5,001 nt of DNA from JANNGZ01 sp031404155 (lineage in GTDB: Bacteria > Pseudomonadota > Gammaproteobacteria > Burkholderiales > Burkholderiaceae_C). The stretch is taken from contig JANNGZ010000290.1 of NCBI GenBank assembly GCA_031404155.1, positions 1 to 5,001 of the forward strand, in the 5' to 3' direction. Made by a program: the position numbers and the translations under genes. The notes beneath the pieces are model-generated. The model ran no database searches and had not been told where the DNA came from. It saw nothing but the letters and a program-made list of their open reading frames with translations. This document shows, piece after piece, positions 1 through 5,001 of this stretch. Each line of letters begins with the position of its first letter. Position 1 is the stretch's first letter.

Positions 1-1
1 C

Positions 2-2170
2 CTGCCCGAACAATTGCTCGAAGGCCGCGACGCGCCGATGGGCGCGCAGCTGCGCGACGGCGGCGTCAACTTCGTCGTCTTCTCTCAACACGCCACGCGC
101 ATCGAGCTCTGCGTCTTCGACACCTCGGGCGCGCGCGAGCTGCGCCGCTACCCGCTGCACGGCCCGCATGACGCGGTGTTCCACGGCTTCCTGCCGGGTG
201 TGGGTGCGGGTCTGGTCTACGGCCTGCGGGCGCATGGCCCCTACCAGCCCGAAGCCGGGCACCGCTTCAACCCGCACAAGCTGCTGCTCGACCCGAACGC
301 GCGCGAAATCGTCGGCCGCTTCGCCTGGCATGCCGAACACCATGGCTACACGCTCGGCCACCCCGAGGGCACGCGCAGCTTGGACACACGCGACAACGCG
401 GCGCAGGCACTCAAGGCGCGGGTGGTGGCCCCGTGGGCGGACGCATCGCCGCGGCCGCCGCGCCCGCATCTGCCGGCCGCCGAGCGGGTGCTCTACGAAG
501 TACATGTCAAAGGCTTCAGCCAGACACACCCGGAGATACCGGCCGAGCTGCGCGGCAGCTACTCGGCGCTGGCGCATCCGGCGGCGCTGGCGCATTTCAA
601 GTCGCTCGGCATCACCACGCTGTCGCTGTTGCCGGTGCAGTACCACGTCGACGAACCGGGGTTGGCCGAACGCGGGCTCACCAACTACTGGGGCTACAAC
701 ACCCTCGGCTTCTTCTGTGCCGACCCGCGTTTTGCGCTCGCGGCTCACCGCGACGACCCCGGCGCGGTGAACGACGAGTTCCGGCGCATGGTCGACACGC
801 TGCACCAAAGCGGCCTGGAAGTGGTGCTCGACGTGGTCTACAACCACACCGCCGAAGGCAACGAGTCGGGTCCCACGTTGAGCTTTCGTGGCCTCGACCA
901 CGCGAGCTGGTACCACCTCGCCGGCGACGACAAAAGCCGCTGCGAAAACTTCAGCGGCTGCGGCAACACGCTCGACGTGGCGCAGCCGCGGGTGACGCAG
1001 TTCGTGCTCGACTCGCTGCGCTACTGGGTCGGCGAAGTGGGTGTCGACGGTTTCCGTTTCGACCTCGCCACCGTGCTCGGCCGCAACGCCCACGGCTACG
1101 ACAGCAACGCCGCGTTTTTCACCGCGCTGCGCCAGGACCCGCTGCTGGCCGACGCCATCCTGATCGCCGAGCCCTGGGACAGTGGCCACGGCGGCTACCA
1201 GCTCGGCCGCTTCCCGGGCCGCTTCCTGGAGTGGAACGACAAGTTCCGCGACGCCGCGCGGCTGTACTGGCTGCAACGCGCGGGCGACGGTGGCACCCAC
1301 TCCGCGCACCCCGCGGGCGCCGGCCAGCACGCCCGCCATGCCGGCGTCGGCCGCGGTGAATTTGCGCGCCGCTTCACCGCGTCGAGCGACTTTTTCCACC
1401 ATGGCCAGCGCCGGCCCAGCGCTTCGATCAATTTTGTCGCGGCGCATGACGGCTTTACGCTGGCCGACCTGGTGAGCTACAGCCAGAAGCACAACCACGC
1501 CAACGGAGAAGGCAACCGCGACGGGCGCGACGGCGAAGCCAGCTTCAATTTCGGTGTCGAAGGCGCTAGCGAGGACGCCCAGGTGAACGCGCAGCGCCTG
1601 CGGGTGCGCCGCGCCATCGTCGCCACGCTGCTGCTGGCGCAGGGCACGCCGATGCTCAATGCCGGCGACGAGATCGGCAACAGCCAGCAGGGCAACAACA
1701 ACGCCTACTGCCAGGACAACCCGATCGGCTGGTTGAGTTGGGCCGAGGCGGACAGCGGCTTCCTCGCCTTTGTTGGCGAAGCCCTGGCGCTGCGCCGCGC
1801 CGAACCCGCGCTGCGCCATGACCGCTGGTTTCATGCCAGTGCCGACGTCCCCGGCGAATGTGGCCTGCGCTGGCTCACGCCCGAAGGTGCGCAGATGCAA
1901 GTGCACGACTGGCACGACAGCAGCAGCCACGCCTTCGCCTGCCTGATGTCGCAGGGGCCCGGCGTCGGCGCCGAGACCCGCGGCGGTAGCGCGCGCCTGC
2001 TGGTCGCGTTCAACCCCGAAGCGCAGAGCACGAACTTCATGCTGCCCGAAGGCGAGCGCTGGCAACTCGCGCTGGATTCCAGCGGCGAATGGCCACGAGG
2101 TTTTGCCGCCAAAGGCCGCGAGCCGATCGCGTTGGCACCGAGTTCGCTGGTGGTGATGCGCAGCGTGTGA
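2..2170 (+). CDS. glgX: Glycogen debranching enzyme GlgX (5' end cut by window edge)
   Basis: Isoamylase-type GH13 enzyme that hydrolyses alpha-1,6 branches of glycogen limit dextrin in the cytoplasm and releases short maltooligosaccharides. Residues are numbered from the TTG at base 14. An N-terminal CBM48-like beta domain (about 5-95, with GVNFVVFS and HRFNPHKLLLDP) precedes the GH13 barrel. Visible motifs are VVLDVVYNHT (270-279), DGFRFD with nucleophile Asp350, IAEPWD with acid/base Glu386, and AAHDG with transition-state Asp479. NGEGNRDG, QGTPMLNAGDE and QQGNNNAYCQDN are also typical of GlgX. A C-terminal beta domain starts near residue 600. The frame is open to the left edge (L-P-E-Q before the TTG), and the family usually has about 14 residues before the P-x-G-A motif. 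The true start is therefore probably a few codons outside the window, and the TTG at 14 has no convincing ribosome site. The product is over 718 residues, longer than the roughly 657 of E. coli GlgX, partly because of an unusual His/Ala/Gly-rich stretch at 423-447. malQ follows after 58 bases. Function is well supported by intact catalytic residues; the start is uncertain. Confidence 0.95.
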   Translation: MPEQLLEGRDAPMGAQLRDGGVNFVVFSQHATRIELCVFDTSGARELRRYPLHGPHDAVFHGFLPGVGAGLVYGLRAHGPYQPEAGHRFNPHKLLLDPNAREIVGRFAWHAEHHGYTLGHPEGTRSLDTRDNAAQALKARVVAPWADASPRPPRPHLPAAERVLYEVHVKGFSQTHPEIPAELRGSYSALAHPAALAHFKSLGITTLSLLPVQYHVDEPGLAERGLTNYWGYNTLGFFCADPRFALAAHRDDPGAVNDEFRRMVDTLHQSGLEVVLDVVYNHTAEGNESGPTLSFRGLDHASWYHLAGDDKSRCENFSGCGNTLDVAQPRVTQFVLDSLRYWVGEVGVDGFRFDLATVLGRNAHGYDSNAAFFTALRQDPLLADAILIAEPWDSGHGGYQLGRFPGRFLEWNDKFRDAARLYWLQRAGDGGTHSAHPAGAGQHARHAGVGRGEFARRFTASSDFFHHGQRRPSASINFVAAHDGFTLADLVSYSQKHNHANGEGNRDGRDGEASFNFGVEGASEDAQVNAQRLRVRRAIVATLLLAQGTPMLNAGDEIGNSQQGNNNAYCQDNPIGWLSWAEADSGFLAFVGEALALRRAEPALRHDRWFHASADVPGECGLRWLTPEGAQMQVHDWHDSSSHAFACLMSQGPGVGAETRGGSARLLVAFNPEAQSTNFMLPEGERWQLALDSSGEWPRGFAAKGREPIALAPSSLVVMRSV

Positions 2171-2216
2171 GCTTGGCGCCGAGAGCCCTTCCCCCAAATC
2201 AAACCAATCGCTCTGC

Positions 2217-2221
2217 AAGAG
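2217..2221 (+). promoter_or_regulatory. Probable ribosome binding site of malQ
   Basis: AAGAG lies 7 bases before the malQ ATG at 2229. It is a partial match to the Shine-Dalgarno consensus at a normal distance, and it supports that ATG as the start. The 58-base glgX-malQ gap shows no evident promoter or U-tailed hairpin, which fits read-through from glgX. Confidence 0.5.
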
Positions 2222-2228
2222 TTCTGGC

Positions 2229-3758
2229 ATGACACCCCCACCCCGCGCCGCCGGCGTGCTGCTGCACATCACCTCGCTGCCCGGGCGCAACGGCATCGGC
2301 GACTTCGGCCCCGACGCCTACCGTTTTGTCGACTGGCTCCAGGCCAGCGGCCAGCAGGTCTGGCAGCTGCTGCCGGCCACGCCGGTGGGCCCGGGCGACT
2401 CGCCCTATCAAAGCCCGTCGGCCTTTGCCGGCAGCCCCTTGATGGTGGCGCTGGAGCCGCTGGTGCAGCGCGGCTGGCTGTCCGAACCGGTGCTGCCCGA
2501 AGGCGGCTTCAGCGCGCAGCGTGTCGAGTTCGGGCGTGTGATCCCGTGGCGGCTGGCGCAACTGCGTGCCGCCGCCGCCGGCTTCGAGGCCAAGGCCAGC
2601 GCCGCCGACAGCGCCGCATTCGCCGCCTGGTGCGAGCAGGAAGACCGCTGGCTCGACGACTACAGCCTCTTCACCACGCTGCACATGGCCCATGGTGGGC
2701 AACCCTGGTGGACCTGGACCAGCAGCTTGATGCGCCGCGAGCCCCAGGCGCTGGCTGCGGTGCGCGCCGAGTACGCCGCCGAGATCGGCTTCTGGAAGTT
2801 TGTGCAGTGGTGCTTCGACGAGCAGGCCGCGGCGCTCAAGGCCTACGCCAATGCACGCGGCGTCTCGATCTTGGGCGACCTGCCGATCTTCGTCGCCGAC
2901 AACAGCGCCGATGTCTGGGCCCGGCCCGACCTCTACCAGCTCGACGCAACCACCTTCCTGCCCACCGTGGTGGCCGGTGTGCCGCCCGACGCGCTCGGCC
3001 CGCTCGGCCAACGCTGGGGCAACCCGCTCTACCGCTGGGAGCGCATGGCCGCCGAAGGTTTTGCCTGGTGGATCGCGCGGGTGAAACGTGCGCTCACCCA
3101 GGCCGACCTCTTTCGCATCGACCATTTCCGCGGCTTTGCCGGCTACTACGAAATCCCGGCCAGCTCACCCACCGCCAGGGAAGGCCGCTGGCTGCTCGGC
3201 CCCGGCAAGCCGCTTTTCGACGCCGTCGAGCGCGCCCTGGGCAAGCTGCCGATCGTGGCCGAGGACCTCGGCCTGATCACCCCCGACGTGGTCGAGCTGC
3301 GCGACGCGCTCGGTTATCCCGGCATGAAGATCCTGCAGTTTGCTTTCGGAGCCGGCGGCGAGCACGAGTACCTGCCGCACCACTACACGCCCAACACGGT
3401 GGTATACAGCGGCACCCACGACAACGACACCGCACGCGGCTGGTGGGACCATGCCAGTGCAAGGGAGCGTGCCTTTGCCGGCAGCTACCTCGCCTGCGGC
3501 GAACACGACGTGCACTGGGCGATGATCCGCGCCGCCTGCAATTCGGTGGCCGCCCTCGCGGTGTTCCCCTTGCAGGACGTGCTCGGCCTGCCCAGCGACC
3601 ACCGCATGAACCTGCCCGGCTCGCTTGGCGGCAGCAACTGGGCCTGGCGCTTCCAGTGGCCGATGCTCGACCCCGAAACCTCACGCGTGCTGGCGCTGAT
3701 CACCGCGGCGAGCGGGCGGGCGGATGCGGGCTTGATGCGGCTGCCGGGGAAGGGGTGA
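2229..3758 (+). CDS. malQ: 4-alpha-glucanotransferase (amylomaltase / disproportionating enzyme)
   Basis: GH77 cytoplasmic enzyme that transfers maltooligosaccharide units between 1,4-alpha-glucans, releasing glucose and building longer chains. The 509-residue length is normal for the short DPE1-like bacterial form. The N-terminus carries the family signature around SLPGRNGIGDFGPDAY (16-31) and DSPYQSPSAFAGSP (57-70). GDLPIFVADNSADVW spans 216-230 and the 250s active-site loop (GVPPD...GQRWGNPLYRW) spans 250-270. Catalytic residues by alignment from memory are nucleophile Asp298 in FRIDHFRGF, acid/base Glu345 in IVAEDLG, and Asp398 in SGTHDND. The C-terminal LGLPSDHRMNLPGS is also typical. 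The 250s loop has Ala-Leu after GVPPD where many relatives have an aromatic (Tyr-Phe or Ala-Phe). The ATG start follows an AAGAG site, and the protein begins close to the conserved core as expected. It lies 58 bases after glgX on the same strand, so co-transcription is likely: GlgX products are MalQ substrates. No frameshift or missing catalytic residue is seen. Confidence 0.96.
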   Translation: MTPPPRAAGVLLHITSLPGRNGIGDFGPDAYRFVDWLQASGQQVWQLLPATPVGPGDSPYQSPSAFAGSPLMVALEPLVQRGWLSEPVLPEGGFSAQRVEFGRVIPWRLAQLRAAAAGFEAKASAADSAAFAAWCEQEDRWLDDYSLFTTLHMAHGGQPWWTWTSSLMRREPQALAAVRAEYAAEIGFWKFVQWCFDEQAAALKAYANARGVSILGDLPIFVADNSADVWARPDLYQLDATTFLPTVVAGVPPDALGPLGQRWGNPLYRWERMAAEGFAWWIARVKRALTQADLFRIDHFRGFAGYYEIPASSPTAREGRWLLGPGKPLFDAVERALGKLPIVAEDLGLITPDVVELRDALGYPGMKILQFAFGAGGEHEYLPHHYTPNTVVYSGTHDNDTARGWWDHASARERAFAGSYLACGEHDVHWAMIRAACNSVAALAVFPLQDVLGLPSDHRMNLPGSLGGSNWAWRFQWPMLDPETSRVLALITAASGRADAGLMRLPGKG

Positions 3759-3799
3759 GGGTGGCGCACTGCGGCACTGGCGGACACCCGCGCAGTCGA

Positions 3800-3826
3800 T
3801 TGGCGAAGCCGCTGGCGAGCCGCCAA
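3800..3826 (+). repeat. Small inverted repeat after malQ
   Basis: TTGGCG at 3800-3805 is the exact reverse complement of CGCCAA at 3821-3826. A competing hairpin pairs TGGCG (3813-3817) with CGCCA (3821-3825) around a 3-base loop. It lies 41 bases after the malQ stop, so it could protect or end the glgX-malQ transcript. No T-run follows (the next bases are C-rich), so it is not a standard intrinsic terminator and could be chance in GC-rich DNA. The rest of the 3759-3909 gap shows only a short imperfect direct repeat (GCACTGCG/GCACTGGCG at about 3767-3783) and a C-rich stretch. Confidence 0.3.
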
Positions 3827-3909
3827 CCCCAACGCCGCGCCCTACCACACCACGCCACCCCTACTCCCCGTTGCACAATCCCGCGCACCAAGAACCTCAA
3901 ATCGACGCC

Positions 3910-4638
3910 ATGTCCGACATCCCCACCCTCGAAGCGGCCGTCACTTCCAAGATCCACTTCATCGGTGGCGAGAAGGGGGGCGTGGGCAAGTCGATGGTGT
4001 CGCGCCTGCTGGCGCAGTACCTGATCGACGCCGGGCTGCCCTTCATCGCCTTCGACACCGACCGCTCGCACGGCTCGCTGCTGCGCTTCTACAAAAGCCA
4101 CTCGATGCCGGTGGTGGTGGACAGCTACGAGGCTCTGGACGCGATCATGGAGGCCGCGGTGGAGACGCCGGGCCGCCGGGTGCTGGTGGACCTGGCCGCG
4201 CAGACGCACGAGCCGCTGGTGAAGTGGATGGACGAATCAGGGGTGCTCGACCTCGCCGACGTGTCGGGCGTGGCGGTGCACTACTGGCATGTGATGGACT
4301 CGGGCCGCGACTCGGTGGACCTGCTCAAGCGCTTGCTCGACCGCTTCGGCCAGCGCCTGCATTACGTGCTGGTGCGCAACGAGTTGCGCGGCGACGATTT
4401 CGGCCAGCTCGAACGCTCGGGCGAGCAGGATCGCGCGCGCGGCCTCGGCGCGAACATCATCAACATCAAGCGCCTGCATGACGCGGCGGTGTTGAAGATC
4501 GACGCCACCAACAGCAGCTTCGCGGCGGCGCGCCAGCACAGCAGCGACACCTCGCCGCTGCTCGGGCTGATGGACCGCCAGCGCACCAAGCTCTGGCTCA
4601 ACCACGCCTACGCGGAGATCGGCAGCGTCGGGGTTTGA
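3910..4638 (+). CDS. Orphan ParA/MinD-family P-loop ATPase
   Basis: A 242-residue predicted cytoplasmic ATPase of the SIMIBI class (CobQ/CobB/MinD/ParA nucleotide-binding domain); its cellular role is unknown. The deviant Walker A motif GGEKGGVGKS (19-28) has both the signature Lys22 and the P-loop Lys27. FDTDRSHGS (48-56) occupies the switch-I/A' position with Asp49 and Asp51. RVLVDLAAQ (90-98) is the likely Walker B/switch II with Asp94, and VLVRN (152-156) is the strand ending in the base-contacting Asn. There is no helix-turn-helix domain, signal peptide, membrane segment or obvious MinD-like amphipathic C-terminal helix. I chose the ATG at 3910. A TTG at 3871 would add 13 residues but has no ribosome site, and the extension (HNPAHQEPQIDA) looks like non-coding sequence; the ATG itself has only a poor site. 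Similar chromosomal proteins, as I recall, are often labelled mobilization or nucleotide-binding protein on little evidence. No ParB, MinC/E, flagellar or cellulose gene is adjacent. The fold is secure; the function is not. Confidence 0.88.
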   Translation: MSDIPTLEAAVTSKIHFIGGEKGGVGKSMVSRLLAQYLIDAGLPFIAFDTDRSHGSLLRFYKSHSMPVVVDSYEALDAIMEAAVETPGRRVLVDLAAQTHEPLVKWMDESGVLDLADVSGVAVHYWHVMDSGRDSVDLLKRLLDRFGQRLHYVLVRNELRGDDFGQLERSGEQDRARGLGANIINIKRLHDAAVLKIDATNSSFAAARQHSSDTSPLLGLMDRQRTKLWLNHAYAEIGSVGV

Positions 4639-4654
4639 GCGGCGGCGTTTGAGT

Positions 4655-4707
4655 GCCAGCGCCTCGTGCCGGCGCCTTGCGGTCGGCGGCGCGGCGTCGG
4701 CGCTGGC
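4655..4707 (+). repeat. GC-rich inverted repeat after the ParA-like gene
   Basis: GCCAGCGCC (4655-4663) is the perfect reverse complement of GGCGCTGGC (4699-4707). The 35 bases between are nearly all G and C and can fold further. It begins 16 bases after the ATPase stop codon, a usual place for a 3'-end hairpin, but no T-run follows. It may stabilise the 3' end or assist termination. Chance is possible in such GC-rich sequence. Confidence 0.35.
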
Positions 4708-4747
4708 CGGCCGGCGAATGCGCTTGCAATTCGGCCCGATTCCAGTG

Positions 4748-4762
4748 TCCCAAATGATGGGA
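4748..4762. promoter_or_regulatory. Operator-like palindrome TCCCA-N5-TGGGA
   Basis: Perfect 5-base arms, TCCCA (4748-4752) and TGGGA (4758-4762), flank AATGA. This gives a 15-base dyad lying 31 bases before the GTG at 4794 and 64 bases before the TTG at 4827. Its size and place fit the operator of a dimeric repressor controlling the dehydratase-like remnant downstream. The sugar-acid catabolism setting would suit a GntR-, LacI- or IclR-type regulator, but no regulator gene is in the window and no family can be assigned. No good -35/-10 pair was found beside it. Confidence 0.3.
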
Positions 4763-4793
4763 GCCGCGGCCCGGCGCCGCTGACCGCCGCGTT

Positions 4794-5001
4794 GTGAGCG
4801 CCGCGGCGCGCGCCAACAATCGCGCCTTGTACATCAGCGAACAACTCCTCAACCCGGACGAGCGGCGCCTGCGTTTGTCGGCGCAGCTCGGGGTGGAGCA
4901 TGTGGTGCTCGACAACCGGCGGCAGCCATTTCCGCAACATCCGCGGCGGTTGTCTCGACCTCGAGGAAGTCTTCCCCGACGAGGGCGACGTCGACATGTT
5001 C
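4794..5001 (+). pseudogene. Mannonate-dehydratase-like (UxuA-like) gene remnant, internally deleted and frame-shifted, cut by window edge
   Basis: Two pieces of one protein family appear to be joined in different frames. In the frame of the GTG at 4794, bases 4827-4919 read LYISEQLLNPDERRLRLSAQ and then LGVEHVVLDNR. This resembles the N-terminal first strand and helix of UxuA-like TIM-barrel sugar-acid dehydratases, which often start MYI... The TTG at 4827 may be the original start; no clear ribosome site is seen. From about 4921, one frame over, bases read GSHFRNIRGGCLDLEEVFPD and then EGDVDMF to the window edge. That is close to the HFRNVRG...EVFxDEGDVDM segment I recall from well inside the C-terminal half of the same family. 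Some 180-200 residues expected between them are absent, so a deletion at about 4917-4927 with loss of frame is inferred. Intact members dehydrate D-mannonate to 2-keto-3-deoxygluconate in uronate breakdown. An assembly join of two separate parts is the main alternative. The continuation lies outside the window. Confidence 0.55.

Noticed and set aside
2172..2182. GGCGCC-centred palindrome just after the glgX stop as a terminator
   Set aside because: It is a six-base palindrome with no loop and no T-run. A terminator here would also conflict with the likely glgX-malQ co-transcription.
2199..3125. Minus-strand open frame of 308 codons opposite malQ
   Set aside because: It is antisense to intact malQ, and its Gly/Ala/Val/His-rich translation has no recognisable domain.
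3874..3879. CACAAT as a -10 promoter element for the ATPase gene
   Set aside because: It matches the -10 consensus at 4 of 6 bases, but no acceptable -35 hexamer lies 16-18 bases upstream. A promoter in this gap is plausible but not supported.
3871..3909. TTG at 3871 as the ATPase start
   Set aside because: It has no ribosome site, and the 13 added residues look like untranslated sequence. The ATG at 3910 starts a normal-looking N-terminus.
2546..4024. Long + strand open frame of about 492 codons overlapping malQ and the ATPase start
   Set aside because: The translation is Arg/Ala/Pro-rich with no motif and overlaps two genes that have clear family signatures. It is a frame shadow of high-GC codon use.
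3700..4209. Minus-strand open frame of 169 codons opposite the start of the ATPase
   Set aside because: It is antisense to a P-loop gene with conserved motifs, and its translation is His/Arg/Val-rich with no family resemblance.
4598..4997. Two minus-strand open frames (105 and 129 codons) over the right end
   Set aside because: Their translations are low-complexity Arg/Pro/Ser-rich. The + strand over the same bases gives recognisable dehydratase-like segments.
1..5001. CRISPR array, tRNA, rRNA, insertion sequence or integrase
   Set aside because: I saw no regularly spaced repeats, no tRNA-like or rRNA-like stretch, and no transposase or recombinase motifs on either strand.

Overview
The window is GC-rich throughout, with G or C at most third codon positions and long open reading frames on both strands as a by-product. 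The protein sequences and the glgX-malQ gene pair suggest a betaproteobacterium of the Burkholderiales, perhaps near the Rubrivivax/Leptothrix/Roseateles group. This placement is inferred from codon use and protein character, not from a search.

Layout, all on the + strand. Bases 2-2170 encode a glycogen debranching enzyme (GlgX) whose first few codons probably lie just left of the window. After a 58-base gap, bases 2229-3758 encode 4-alpha-glucanotransferase (MalQ, amylomaltase). A 151-base gap with a small hairpin and no clear promoter follows. Bases 3910-4638 encode a stand-alone ParA/MinD-type P-loop ATPase with a deviant Walker A motif. A 155-base, very GC-rich gap follows, holding a 9-bp-arm inverted repeat and a TCCCA-N5-TGGGA palindrome. 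Bases 4794-5001 hold what looks like a broken mannonate-dehydratase-like (UxuA-like, TIM-barrel) gene. About 30 residues of an N-terminal segment in one frame are followed at once, in another frame, by a segment typical of the C-terminal part of that family.

GlgX and MalQ form a clear functional unit. GlgX hydrolyses alpha-1,6 branch stubs of phosphorylase-trimmed glycogen and releases short maltooligosaccharides; MalQ rearranges these into longer chains that phosphorylase can use, plus glucose. They are probably co-transcribed. The ParA-like ATPase has no visible ParB or MinC/E-type partner here, and nothing links it to glycogen metabolism. The window does not reveal a clear new multi-gene system. 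The most notable points are the apparently internally deleted dehydratase with a palindromic operator-like site upstream, the orphan ATPase, and an unusual His/Ala/Gly-rich insertion in GlgX.
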